Positions 12,661 through 24,171 are shown, counted from the stretch's first letter. The stretch: 64,000 bases of DNA from Trichobilharzia regenti (GCA_944472135.2 OX235262.1:53168440-53232439); one strand, 5' to 3'. Notes: generated by a model not told the origin, from the sequence alone. Numbers and translations are program-made.

Positions 12661-13717
12661 TAATTTAAGAACTGACTTTCAGGTGAGCACTGATGATGCC
12701 AGAACTTATTTTCACTGGTATAAATGTAGTGTAAATTAGGGGAACCATAAAAATTACACTGATATCACAATTCACATACATTTTTATACCTTGCTTGTCA
12801 GTTTTTTTCCTGTGTCACTCTAAGGATTCTCATCATTATCACAGCGTTTCTTCTTTATCGTCTTACACAATGACACATTATTATTGCTTTTTTCCTGAAT
12901 CGCACCAAATATATTACTCAAATTCGTTTAAAACACTGCTAAATCATTTAGTGTCATTAAAACTAAAACTCTTTCTCAGAATTATGAATAATTGTCCATA
13001 TGTGTATTAAGATATAAGCTACTAAAGTCTCTTTGTACTACGCTACCCAAAGTCCAAAACTTGCTTATGCAGTAAAGCAAAAATAGCGAATACACTTGAA
13101 AAAACATGTCACATATATTTTCATGAACAGTAAGAACACAGTAATATTGATGTAATTAACGTTGTTATGAGATAATATCTTTTACTGAAGTTTTCGCATT
13201 CATCAAGCACTATGCTAAAATCTTTATCATTAAACAAACGCTTCGAAAAATTAGTAAATCGAATGCTTGTCAAGTGTAGTTAAAACAACAGGAATTGTAT
13301 GAAGTCAAAACCTTATCGCCACACTTCACTAATTATATATTAGTGAAAACCTGTGTCCGATAGAGAAAATATATTATACATCAATAGCCTTACAAACAGA
13401 GAAATACAATACTAAGTTACCAACTAAAACGTTGAATTACTTTCAGTAACTTGGCCTCATTAATGAGTAAAGCAATCCTAAATGCTGACAGCCGGGATCT
13501 CATTCTCTGCTGAAGTCCCGCCTAACCTCTCTTAGAAGGTAGTGAGACTAGTAAAGAGTAAACGCGTGGACTTGAGACTGGCATCGTCCCATCAGATACA
13601 GCATTAGAACTCAGGCTAGAGGCCTTATGTTACACTTGGAATGCGAGGTAATCAAATAAATCATAGAAGGTGAAAATACTGATGTTAAATGAATGGTAAT
13701 TTGTAGCGATGATACAA
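12661..13717. other. No gene recognised
   Basis: AT-rich. The 71-codon plus frame at 12,795-13,010 has no motif. A GC-richer patch at 13,480-13,640 resembles repeats in texture, but I could not assign it. Confidence 0.42.
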
Positions 13718-13912
13718 ATTTATTTTATTTATTTATGATTACAGCTTGATTCCACACTGTATTTTTGGTACAAGTATGGAATTTTCAGCATGTGACATCG
13801 GTGGTCTAAATTTTGGTGGCCGACCATAGATATCAGATGTGCGTTGGCAGGGGATCGAACCTTGGACAATGTGCATGGTCGGCGAGAGTTATAACCACTG
13901 TGCCACCACCGA
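13718..13912 (-). mobile_element. SINE-B copy, left arm of a head-to-head pair
   Basis: Complete family B element on the minus strand. The tRNA-like head has the A box TGGCACAGTGG (13,895-13,905) and B box GGTTCGATCCC (13,851-13,861), both perfect. The body follows with GATATCTATGGTCGGCC, CCGATGTCACATGCTG-like sequence, AATTCCATACTTGTACC and ACAGTGTGGAATCAAGCTG, ending in an AAATAAATAAAATAA tail. The head resembles a tRNA-Glu/Asp-type molecule (GGTTAGGATTC at the D arm in better copies). Confidence 0.9.
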
Positions 13913-14091
13913 AGATGACCACTTCATAGGAAATACTACTGAAATATACAGTATATAATAGTTGCGATTATGTAAGACTTCTCCTCAAAGTACCTGTAAT
14001 GCTTAGAAATAATTTTTGGGCATTCTACTGCAGAGTATGGAATCGCCTATCCAAAGTGATCTCAAAAATATACAGTGTCAGAGCTTTATCT

Positions 14092-14289
14092 GTGCGTCGG
14101 TGGCACAGTGGTTAGGATTCTCGCCGACCATGCACATTGTCCAAGGTTCGATCCCCTGCCAACGCACATCTGATATCTATGGTCGGCCATCAAAATTTAG
14201 ACTACCGATGTCACAGGCTGAAAATTCCACACTTGTACCAAAAATACAGTGTGGAATCAAGCTGTAATCAAAAATATAAAAAAATATAA
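14092..14289 (+). mobile_element. SINE-B copy, right arm of a head-to-head pair
   Basis: Family B element with intact internal Pol III promoter: A box TGGCACAGTGG at 14,101-14,111 and B box GGTTCGATCCC at 14,145-14,155. The body runs through TATGGTCGGCC and TGTACCAAAAATACAGTGTG to AATCAAGCTGTAATCA and an A-rich tail. It is nearly identical to the minus-strand copy 180 bp upstream. The 83-codon open frame across it is a by-product of the repeat. Confidence 0.92.
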
Positions 14290-16200
14290 AACATGACAGT
14301 AATTTAACCTACTCAGATAAATTTAATCTATCATGTAGAAAGTCTTACTGAACTGCCTGTTTTTGTTATCAACATTTGAAAGCTAGTCCCTAACACATAA
14401 GAGAAAAGACAAGTAATTCATTAATGAAGCCTCTTGGTGGGCGTCACATCTAATGATCATGAGACCAGATATATAGGAAAAAGAACGAATTTCAATAATT
14501 CATGGAGGAGAGAAATGACTGCATTTCAAAGTAAAATTACAACATGAACTACATGGGACCTTGAAAACTTGTCTAATATCTCCCTTTCTTCCCAATAAAA
14601 CACTCGAAAATCCCCGAATACAGTAGAATACATACTTCATAATCAACTCCAAAATCACTGAAAAGAATAAAACAAAATTCGTTTTCGCCATCTTCTCAGC
14701 TGTTTACAATAGGAATAATGAAAGTTAGTAGTCTCATTACAATTTCAATTTAAGTGCAGTTCATTAATTAAACAGAAATCAGTCAATAATCAGGAATAAT
14801 CATGGTGGATACATGAATTGACATGTCAGGTTAGGGAAAATTATATTGAAGTATTGTGGCAATTGAACATGTAACACAATACAGGCTAAATGAGTATAAT
14901 TAGTGATGCAAATCGTTAACTGAAATGAACATATGTGATCGGAGACATCAGAGGAATCAGGTGTACGAAACAAGCTATGCAATGATGTAATTTACTAGAC
15001 AACGGTTAGTGCTACTCAGCCATGAGACCATTAGAGTAACAAAATTTACTTTTGAATGTTATATCAAAAAACTCAAATTCTCCTGTTCTGTTTCTCACAA
15101 GCGTACAATTATTCAAAACTGTAGTATTTACATGAACATGTGGTTTCCAGTCTTATATCTACGATATAGATTTGCGAAATACTGAAAACAGGTATTTCAT
15201 TGTGCAACCATCACAACAATAAATTCTACATTTCAATATACCAGCGTTATCTGATAATAGTCCGACAGGAATTCGACTGTTTACAAATTACGTGAGATAA
15301 ATATAGCGGATTTATTAATGTTCGAAGCATTTTTATACATTGTAAAGTTTATGCTTGAAAATTTGAACAAAAATATTGTTGCATGTAGGTTTCTGGTGTT
15401 ATTTTCGGTTTCTTCATTACTGCATTTCATAGGGCTTCGGATGGGTGATTAATTGGCTAAACTGGTGGAAAAATACCTGCTTCCATTCACACATGCATAA
15501 AATCGTGTCTGTCTCATAGTCTACTCATTACTTACCACGTATTAATTACTGACTTGATTAATGACTGGGAACTGTAACGTGTATATCTTACGACTGATGC
15601 TTAATGGTGAATATATCATGGATTACTAAAAACCTCTGTCAGGGACATGAATATTTCAAGTCATGTTAGTTTATCTGTTCTTAGTATTATAAAATTAAGT
15701 TTAACAAATGATCGCATATAGTCAGCTTATTACGATCATAACTGCAATATGTACAGAAAGGCATTTCATCACAAATCCTTTCTATTCATCATCTCAACTC
15801 AAGAAACAAGTACGTAGTAAGCTTTGAACAGTGTAGGGATTATTGTTACTTTAGAAAGCTATAATCATTACGAATTACCAAGCAAAGATTGATAAGAAGA
15901 TTCACTTCGACTCACTGCCTATTCAGCAGTATCCAGTAAATTATAACGGTTATCGTATGAATCAAAGAAGGACTATGTGTCAGTCCACTTAACTATCTAC
16001 TAATCTCTATTCATAGGATTGCATTCAGAGATACACTGGATTTCAATAGCACATCTCCATTTCCCACGATTATGCACTAGCACTTTCATTTGTCTTCGAG
16101 AAAGCCCATAAATCACCGAGTCATGAAGAAAATAAAAGACGAATTCAGCGAAGACGATTTTCCTTATCAACGAAATCATCTTCAGAGGCTGTACAGTCGT
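14290..16200. other. No gene recognised
   Basis: AT-rich. Minus frames at 14,500-14,691 and 14,800-14,982 carry no known domain. No repeat head or RT motif was found. Confidence 0.45.
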
Positions 16201-16258
16201 ATTTATACTAACAAAAATACATAGTGTTCTTTCTATAGTTTGGTTTGTAAGGATTAGT

Positions 16259-16633
16259 TATGTTTTACGAGTTGATCACGGATTGATATCAGTTAGAGAA
16301 CCATTGAAAACCAGGGAGTACTGGACAGCTGCTGTTTCATCCTAGTTTGGGAATCATCGGCAGTACGCACCCACTGGGTTTCGAACCCAGGACCTTCCGG
16401 TTACAAGGCAAGCTCGTATACCATTCAGCCACTGGAACCCGATTCAATGGCTCGTGAATTCTAACTTCTACTAATTCGTGATTTAGCGCGACCCCAACCA
16501 TTGTCGTTGGTGGGACATCCATCCACACACGTGACATCTAATTGGACCTCACTGGTCACGACTTCTCACTAGAACTCAGGAAACTCCAACCTGTAGCAAG
16601 TCACTAGCGAGCATCAGATTAACTTTCTATAGT
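16259..16633 (-). mobile_element. SINE-A copy (left palindrome arm)
   Basis: Minus-strand family A element with all parts: 5' body (GTGACATCTAATTGGACCTC on the plus strand), tRNA-like head with A box TGGCTGAATGG and B box GGTTCGAAACC, hammerhead segment and 3' segment. The head has a CTTGTAA anticodon-loop-like stretch, suggestive of a tRNA-Thr-like ancestor, though the anticodon stem pairs poorly. Confidence 0.93.
16318..16366 (-). ncRNA. Hammerhead ribozyme-like segment (left arm)
   Basis: Reverse complement of the segment at 16,943-16,991, with the same stem I (GTACTG/CAGTAC), core CCGATGA, stem-loop II, GAAA and GTC cleavage triplet. Confidence 0.65.
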
Positions 16634-16675
16634 TTGGTTTGTAAGGATTAGTTATGTTTTACGAGTTGATCTTGG

Positions 16676-17050
16676 ACTATAGAAAGTTAATCTGATGCTC
16701 GCTAGTGACTTGCTACAGGTTGGAGTTTCCTGAGTTCTAGTGAGAAGTCGTGACCAGTGAGGTCCAATTAGATGTCACGTGTGTGGATGGATGTCCCACC
16801 AACGACAATGGTTGGGGTCGCGCTAAATCACGAATTAGTAGAAGTTAGAATTCACGAGCCATTGAATCGGGTTCCAGTGGCTGAATGGTATACGAGCTTG
16901 CCTTGTAACCGGAAGGTCCTGGGTTCGAAACCCAGTGGGTGCGTACTGCCGATGATTCCCAAACTAGGATGAAACAGCAGCTGTCCAGTACTCGCTGGTT
17001 TTCAATGGTTCTCTAACTGATATCAATCCGTGATCAACTCGTAAAACATA
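16676..17050 (+). mobile_element. SINE-A copy (right palindrome arm)
   Basis: Mirror image of the left arm. In order: 5' body (GTCGTGACCAGTGAGGTCCA, CATGGTTGGGGTCGCG-like), GAAGTTAGAATTCACGAGCC, A box TGGCTGAATGG, B box GGTTCGAAACC, hammerhead (16,943-16,991), then CTGGTTTTCAATGGTTCTCTAACTG and the end ACTCGTAAAACAT. It is the best-preserved SINE-A in the window. Confidence 0.93.
16943..16991 (+). ncRNA. Hammerhead ribozyme-like segment, type I, one core base off
   Basis: Perfect 6-bp stem I, GTACTG (16,943-16,948) with CAGTAC (16,986-16,991). The core CCGATGA differs from the active consensus CTGATGA only at the second base (U4 to C). Then TTCCCAAACTAGGAT as stem-loop II, GAAA at 16,971-16,974, short helix III (CAGC...GCTG) and GTC at the cleavage position. 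In schistosome Sm-alpha repeats such ribozymes lie beside a tRNA-like promoter, as here. The core change should abolish or strongly reduce cleavage. Confidence 0.68.
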
Positions 17051-17238
17051 GTGTTCTATTATTGAGTAATAAGGGGTGACATACTTGATATAATTACTCA
17101 GAAGTGGCTTTAGAAGTGAAAATTAAAAGTTGTAAATTACGTGGTTCTACGTGGTACACAAAGATGGAAATTTGATGAGGTTAGAATTGCTATTGAGTGA
17201 GAATAAAGTTATTTGAGTGTCGATTTAACATGTGTGAA

Positions 17239-18708
17239 GGGGGTGTGAAATGTGCAGAAGGAGCATATGAGAGTGATAATAGTGATAATAGCGAAGAACC
17301 TAGAAGATCTGGATTTCGCGGATGCTTTATGTTTGATGTCACACAAAATCGAAGACTTACAAGCGAAAACCGACAAACTGGTCGAAGAAGCAGTCAGCGA
17401 AGACAGGACTTTATTTGAACATAGACAAGACGGAGGTTAAGAAAGTAACCAGCCAACAACAGCAGCAGCAACATCACCCAGCGTCAATCACAATCAATGC
17501 GAGGGATTTGAAAGAGGTAACTCCATTCACTTATCTAGGGAGCATTGCCCCAACTACAGGCAGTCGGAACGGACGAGGATGTCAAATCGAGCGAGAATCA
17601 GGAAGGCGAGAAACACATTCATCATCAACCTGAAACCAATCTGGAAATCTTCGTCACTCAGCCAGCATCAACAACAAAATTCAGTTGGATTTATAATACA
17701 ACAACGTCAAGTCAGTTCTCCTATATGAATCAGAAACTTGGCGGGCGGGCGGATCACAAAGAATATTTCAAACGGACTATTTCAGACCTTCATCAACAAC
17801 TGTCCTCGCTCTATACTGAAGATCAGATGACCGGGCCGGAAAGAATCACCAACAAGAAACTATGGCTGGGAACAAACAAAACAAGAACCAATCGCCAACC
17901 AACAAATATGCAGGAGAAAGTGGAAGGAGATGGATTGGACACTCGCTGAGTAGGCGGCTGGGTGACATCGCGTGCGCGTCAGGCCATTGCTCGAGTGGAA
18001 CCAGGCCGAAAGTGAAGCGGCGAGTTGGTCGTCAGTGCAAGGGTGACGTGGAGGAGATCGTGTGAAGAGGAGTTGAAACAGTATGGACTAACATGGATGC
18101 AGGTGAAAAGTACAGCAAAAGAAAGACAGAAGCAAGTGGAGACGTGCAGTTGAGCCCTATGTTCCACTAGGAACCCAAGAGAGCAATAATAATTATTATT
18201 ATTAAGGCAAAAGCAAGCTAAAAGTAAAATTAAAAAGAGAAGAAAACATCAGAAGAATCACGAGCAAGTGAATTTTTAAACATCTGCTCGTGTGGAGCTA
18301 GTTATATTGGCCGCACAAAGCGGACGCTTTCCAAATGCATATCTGAACATTATCCGTCATGATGAGCAATGGGACAATGCAAGACAATTACTAGTTCAGT
18401 TCTGGAGCATTTGATGCACTCAGGCTACGTAGCTCCATCACAGTCGTCTTTCAAGATCATCTACAAAGTGAAGCCAAATAGTAGAAACGACGTCAGGTTT
18501 CGGCTTTTGTGTATGGCGGAGGTGCTGGCAATTCGTCAATACAACCCTGCCCTCTGTATACAGAAAAACGTTTGTCCAGCCCCTTATTCTACCTTGGTCT
18601 TTTAATTTTTTCTTTTTTAAATTTTAAATTTTACTTCTAGCTTACTTTTGCTTTAATAATTAATTCACTATTATCACTTTCATATGCTCCTTCTGTACAT
18701 TTCACCCT
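17239..18708 (+). mobile_element. Penelope-like element fragment between inverted arms
   Basis: A PLE endonuclease scrap (18,262-18,605) reads CSCGASYIGRTKRTL then, after a stop, a GIY-YIG-like tail with KIIYKVKPN. It is bounded by inverted repeats. The right arm at 18,622-18,708 is matched in reverse complement by a left arm that has been split in two (17,239-17,285 and 18,196-18,235) by an RTE insertion. Shared blocks include GCAGAAGGAGCATATGA, GTGATAATAGTGA and AGCTAAAAGTAAAATT. A homologous fragment lies at 35.1-35.5 kb. No RT domain remains. Confidence 0.72.
17288..18187 (+). mobile_element. RTE-type LINE fragment (copy D1), 5'-truncated
   Basis: Last third of an RTE-like ORF2: an RT palm with FADA at 17,315-17,326 (catalytic FADD box with the second Asp lost) followed by LCLMSHKIEDLQAKTDKL. 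Then, in changing frames, FTYLGSI, GTDEDVK, RIRKARNTF, LKPIWKSS, VKSVLLY and RWIGHSL segments, ending in a CST/FH-like terminus and an ATT-rich tail. Frameshifts sit at the same places as in copies at 57.1 and 59.9 kb. It interrupts the left inverted arm of a PLE fragment. Confidence 0.85.
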
Positions 18709-18720
18709 GTGTTACAATAC

Positions 18721-19845
18721 TATTCAGTTTCCACTTGGCAGCCCAACCTGGAACATCATCATGATATCTCCTCAACACATCCCAACCACCTCAATTTCCT
18801 GCAGTATATTTGTTGGGTAACATATGGTTGACTGGCTCGTTTCAAGAGTTCCTGTTTACTTGACTTTTTTAGTCGGCCATCTGATCTTCAATATCGAGCG
18901 AAGGTGAGTGTTTATGAATAACTGTGGCCTGTTGGAAGTTGTTTAGCATTACGATCACCTACAATTTTCAGTTTCATTTGATATCAACCCTAATCTTTTC
19001 TATTTTATTGTATATACACACCATTCTGAAACTTGATCTACTGTTTACCTATTTAGTAAAATTCAAAAGCAAGATTTTTCATTAGTTCAGTGCTGAATTT
19101 TTTTTGTAAGGAAGTCACTTGCATACATAAAGAGTTCTTCATCACTCCTGTAAATCATAGTGGGTAAAACATTTTTCATCGATATCACCTAGTCAAAATT
19201 CTGATATTGCAGAATTTAAATAATGAACACTCTCTTCCGAGGTGGTGAATTTCAAGTGTGAAAAATTTCTCGCTCATTCACCCTTAGTTGCAGCCATTGT
19301 AAACTAAACTGTTTTCAGGGATTTAACAATGAACTGATAGAAAATCATTCAGGAACAAATGACCCAGGAAGTCGAAAAATTTATGAATGTTACTTTTTCT
19401 GAAATGTACGAGAATGTGCTACTACTTAAATCAGCTCTACTACTCTGTGAAGTCCTATGATTGGAGAGGGGAGTTTCCTTTGCTCATAACTGCTCATCTC
19501 AGATGCATCACCACTTTGTTGAGCCTGCTGCAAAAATCAAGTGTCTGACAATTAAAATCAGATATTTGGGATACTTTTGTAATCTTTGCATGCAACTCTC
19601 TTTAGTATTCAAAATAAACTTATCTAAAATGGAATTACATTCTACCACAGTGCCCAAGTTCTTCACTTACATTAATGAAAATATCCATGCTTCGACAATG
19701 TTGCAATTTCGAAGTGCGCAATCTACATATGTGTAAATTATGCATTAGCTGTCTGCTTAAATAACTGAACCACTTGTTTTTCATCTCATCAAAATGTTCT
19801 TATTATGCTCTGTTTCATTTTCATGCAATCGTCCAATTAAATCTC
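18721..19845. other. No gene recognised
   Basis: AT-rich. The 91-codon plus frame at 19,461-19,736 has no recognised motif. No repeat head was found. Confidence 0.45.
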
Positions 19846-20075
19846 TCGTGACCAGTAGGGTGCAGCAAGTCGGGTGTGAGGACAAATACTCGCCGAAGAC
19901 ATTGGCTAGCGGTAGCGCTGTGTCGTTAGAATTCAAGGACCATTGGATCGAGTCCCAGTGGCTTAATGGTATACGAGCTCGCCTTGTAATCGGAAGGTCC
20001 TGGGTTCGAATCCCGGTGGGTACGTACTGCTAGAGAGTCCCAAGCCAGGACGAAATAGCTATCCAGCTATCTCAA
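19846..20075 (+). mobile_element. SINE-A copy, second 5'-body subfamily
   Basis: tRNA-like head with perfect A box TGGCTTAATGG and perfect B box GGTTCGAATCC, followed by a hammerhead-like segment. The 5' body (GTGACCAGTAGGGTGCAGCA, GTGTGAGGACAAATACTCGC) differs from that of the palindrome copies but nearly matches the minus-strand copy at 24.2-24.5 kb. The usual TTTTCAATGGTT 3' segment is missing, so the copy is 3'-truncated or a shorter variant. Confidence 0.9.
20024..20069 (+). ncRNA. Hammerhead ribozyme remnant with strong stem II
   Basis: Stem II pairs perfectly (GTCC 20,037-20,040 with GGAC 20,048-20,051) and is followed by GAAA at 20,052-20,055, as in published schistosome hammerheads (GUCC...GGAC GAAA). 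The 5' core reads CTAGAGA instead of CTGATGA, the cleavage triplet position reads ATC, and stem I is weakened (TACTG/CAGCTA). A degenerate but unmistakable layout. Confidence 0.62.
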
Positions 20076-22790
20076 TCTCTACACACATTTTTTTTCAAAT
20101 AAGATTCCACTTAACACTACAGATATTTCGAAGGAAATCGAGAAAAAGCACAGCAGATTAGTACAGAGTGCCTTGAAAAGAAGAGATGGTATATTACCAA
20201 TTACTAATCTATCTGGAAATCTCACAACCCCTGAAAGTGATTCGTAATAAAACATCCTGAGAATTTCGCAATATGTGTAGTAGAGGCAGTTTTCAGAATA
20301 CAGTTAATTACTGTCATTGAGCAGATGTCTCCTATACGCGCAAAGCGCTCTATAACAGTAAGCCTGAAAAATCGCAGTTTCATGATTCTACTCTTCTCAC
20401 CGTGTTTGCATGAGTAAAGTTCATAACTTCATCAAATTTTTCCATTTATTTATCTTGGATAACTCTTTACACTGTTAAGGGGATCAGTTAGATCATTTCA
20501 TTTCAGCGTTTCACAGAATTTGTATCATGTGTTGAAACGATCTATTTTTTGAATGATGTGTCTACAAAGCTCAAGAAATCAGTTCTACAAGAAACAATTC
20601 ATTTTTAAATTATGCTTTTTTATTATTTTCTGGATACATTACACTTGATAACTTACAGTCTACAATTTAGTATATACATAATCCGATAATAAAGGAATCA
20701 CAAACGATAAATAAATTACTTCCACTCTTGCTTATTTTTTGAAGCAGATATTACTCATGTGATTTGTTTGTCTCAAATTATTCTCTTTTGTGGGTGGTGA
20801 TTATTGGCTATTTAACCTAAGGTATTCCCTGAGTATCAGATGTGATGTACTTGTTGCCACACTGAAACAGATAAAGCCTATAAACTCTAATACCGAATTT
20901 CTCAAAATAAAAGTGTTAGAAATAATGCTACGGTTCCCATGAGAATGGAAGATGATACGAATTGACGATATGGTAACCTTTGAGCACCACTAATACTCAT
21001 TGAGAAATTCATAGAATGATGGTATTGATGACACAGACTGCAGAATTTACAGGCTTGTAAATCCGTTTTCAAAGCTCTGAAAATATTGACTTGTTTCACT
21101 TTTATTCACTGATATTGTCGTAATAAAAGCAGCTCTTATTAGTTGTGGACGACCTACTTTCCTCTCATGGATTACCTGAGATTTCGAATGGTTATCTTCA
21201 GTTTTCGTCTAAATTCATTCTGCTCCCATCCCTGAAAAACATAATTTTAATTTTGTTCCCATAAATGCTTTATCCGCATTATATATATGTGTAAATATAT
21301 GCTGACGTCAAAGCCAAACCACTCCTGTTTAATAACCATTATTCCATGGCTAAATGCAATAGAACGGGAATAGAACATTCACTGGAAGCATTTATCTGAT
21401 TTGCCAACACACCAAGCCCAAAACACGCTCCCCACTGTTTCTGTGTAATGCATACGAATCTAAGCATACTCTCATTCAGCTACATCATTTAATATCACTT
21501 ACTAGTACTCGATTCGCACAAGGTAAATACGGGGGCAGTTTTGCTGATAATATGTCCTCCACAATTTCCACCTTCTGGATTCAGTCACTACTTGCGAAAA
21601 TTTCAAGAATAACAAATTTGAGAAAAGCACCAGTCTGTGCTTCAGAAAATGATTAGTGTCAATTTTGCGTGTTATGCAATCACTTAACAGGGAATGGAAG
21701 CTTTGAAAGAGTCTATGCTGAACTCACTTGATGCAGTTCATATACAAGAAAGTTCAATTCGTTCATCCTATTAAGTTAAAATTGATGACCTTATTATCCC
21801 ATCTGTGAAAGAGGAAGAGTTTTCTTAAATACTCATGCTCAAGGACAATGAAAACGGTGTGAAATTTTCTCTTAGTTATCTCAAAATTCCACTGAAAATT
21901 GCACAAATTCAACTCGGTTTCCGTGCACGAAACTAGTTGATTTATTATTGTAGTCAAAGATTTACTGTTTTGACTTAGAATGTCAACAGTTACGGATGTC
22001 ACTAACATATGAAAATAAAACAGGATGGAAGATGTGGAACATGCGTTTTCATCGTATATTTCCACCCTGTTAAGTTCACAGACACCAGTTTCACTCTTTG
22101 GCCTTAAAAACAGCAAGTGCGTCAAATAAAACATTGAGATTTGAAGTATGCCTTCCATTGTGTTCGTTATTATGGATCGAATGCCTTTCTGATTAGGGTG
22201 TAAATGTTTGCTTTCACGCAGTTCACCTGAATATTTTCACTGTTGTAGTTATTTTCACTTCCATTTTTCGATTTTGCTACTTCGTATCAATTATCTCTCA
22301 CTAATGGATTTAGAGTATTTATCAACATGCACCTTATAGTAACTTTCTGAAAGTAATATTCCCTACACCGATTTGAAACCATGAATTAGAAAAACTTCAT
22401 TCCTCATTTCGCTAGTTGGTTTTGTCCCATTATGATAGTTGTTTTAGATTTCTGTTTTAGATTTGCTAAAATGTTTTACAAACAACAAACACACTTTCAA
22501 ATCGCATTATCCACCCAGTAATTTCATTAGTAATGTCTTTTATAAGGTTGAAATCATTTCGTGGATGTAAATGTATGGTTCATAATTGTTATTTGACTGA
22601 TTTTTTATAATTTATAATCAATCAGTAAATACATTGGCTACAGAAATTATACACTTGCGATAATCACTTCTTTAATTTAATCTGTATCCCTCAATGATAG
22701 TTCACACTGGAACTAGATATCAGGTATGTGTTAGCATGTCGGCTCCAAGTGTGGATGCGACTAAAGTGTGAAGATAAGCGTGATGTAAAA
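20076..22790. other. No gene recognised; one long chance-size ORF
   Basis: AT-rich. The minus frame at 21,763-22,158 (131 codons) is among the longest in the window outside LINEs, but it has no signal peptide, membrane segment or motif I recognise. At this base composition about one frame of this length is expected by chance. No repeat was assigned. Confidence 0.42.
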
Positions 22791-22795
22791 TTCGT

Positions 22796-22925
22796 TTGGT
22801 GGTGGCCATCGGTGGATAACACATTCGCATTTCTCATCATGGAAAATGGGTTCCAGTCTCAATGGGAAGATGACAACACTGAGAATACAGAGACACCTGT
22901 CTGAATAGGTCCAAATGAGATGAAT
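22796..22925 (+). mobile_element. Possible tRNA-derived sequence
   Basis: GGTGGCCATCGGTGGATAAC followed about 50 bases later by GGGTTCCAGTCTC resembles spaced A and B boxes of a tRNA-derived SINE, though the A box is imperfect. No second copy is obvious in the window. A chance match cannot be excluded. Confidence 0.3.
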
Positions 22926-23699
22926 TTCGCATTCCGGATTCTTTTGTTAGCCACTGTCATCGTCTAAATTGCATCATGACTCACTCGATAATAAATGAAG
23001 TTCGACAATGAGACAAATCCATCAATCAATATCAGAAAATTCCTTTTAGGGACCTTCAACCTAGGAGAAATGATTTTCACATCTGGACATCACGAAGCTA
23101 ATGAAGAAAGTGACATTGGTATTATTGGTTCATACAGACAAAAAAGACGACTAATTGCAGCTGAGTAAATTGAATCGTAATAGACTAAGGCAGCGCTAAT
23201 ATATCATCTTTTAATTATTGTAATAATTTCGGCTGTAGTTAAGACTTCACTGCTGAAAGCTACGGCTTTTATTAAGAAAATGTTCATCAATGAAGCACAA
23301 TTCTCTTTAGATGGGAAATATGAGATAAAACGAAATATACATTTTGACCACATGTCTCTCCTAAAAGAACTAATGAAGCTATATTTCGTCGTTTTACAAA
23401 AACCTTTTTCAGTTAATCTTCTGTGAGTATGAAAATTTGAAAGGATACATAGGGAACAACGTTCAAAATGTCAAGTCAGTTTTTTTGTGGCTAAGACGTT
23501 TGGCGTGTCACCAAAACCATTTTCGACTCCTGTCAGCAGCTACCGTTTCTGCCTCCGTACGGATGAATAGATGGCCAGTGACAAAAAACTGACAACAAGG
23601 AATTTTGTTAGGAGGCCAAACGAAGAACTTATTGTCCAAAAGTATGTCAAGTGAAACGGAGATGGAGCGGGTATACCATAAAAGACAAATGATTGATGT

Positions 23700-23766
23700 C
23701 ACATGTCAGATCCTCTAGTGGAAGCCGAGAGCTCAGCTACCAGTTAGGCCACTAAGAGTGACATAG
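23700..23766 (-). mobile_element. Possible tRNA-derived sequence
   Basis: On the minus strand a perfect A-box match TGGCCTAACTGG is followed by AGCTGAGCTCTCGGCTTCC, which could be an anticodon arm, then GAGGATCTGACATG, a poor B box. It could be a tRNA pseudogene or an old SINE head. Confidence 0.3.
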
Positions 23767-24171
23767 GGAAGAACATGTGAAGGGGAGATGAAATACCATT
23801 GTAAGTCGTGCAGCCAGCTTAAAAGTGAAATGTAGGTGTGTTGACAAGACACAAGTATAATAATATATTTTTTTGAATCACTGAAGTTGGCTTCACAAAA
23901 GAGTACTTTTTGAAAATCTTTGATAAACTGAATTAATGGAGATTTGTAGCTACGGTGGGTGTTATTGAATTCGTTGACTTCTCTGAGCTAGTTGATTTAA
24001 CTGCGAAACTTTCATCGTCCTTTTACAAATCTTTGGCCCAAATTTCCATATAAAATGAATGATGTAACTGTATGTCCTGCTAACCACTGTTGTGACTGGT
24101 TGTTAATTTACATCTCTGTTAATCATCTTGATTGACTTGGAATTCTTGTCAGACGATTTACTTTTTCAAGT

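Larger units (their letters stand above)
16259..17050. repeat. Near-perfect palindrome, 375-bp arms, 42-bp loop
   Basis: The left arm (16,259-16,633) is the reverse complement of the right arm (16,676-17,050). Reading both arms I found one mismatch, in GGGAGTACTGG versus GCGAGTACTGG. The 42-base loop (16,634-16,675) is itself a copy of the sequence just outside and entering the left arm (TTTGGTTTGTAAGGATTAG...). Each arm contains a whole SINE-A. The structure would form a very long hairpin as RNA or single-stranded DNA. Such identity implies either a recent template-switch or fold-back event, or an assembly artefact. Confidence 0.95.

Noticed and set aside
13741..14267. Functional tRNA genes from intact A and B boxes
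   Set aside because: The heads are followed by SINE bodies and A-rich tails and lack a convincing anticodon stem; they are SINE promoters.
16337..16972. Two identical 66-codon proteins on opposite strands
   Set aside because: They are the two arms of the SINE-A palindrome, read through tRNA-like and hammerhead sequence; not coding.
21763..22158. 131-codon minus-strand open frame as a possible gene
   Set aside because: No motif, signal peptide or membrane pattern; with about 36 percent GC one frame of this size is expected by chance in 128,000 codons of six-frame reading.
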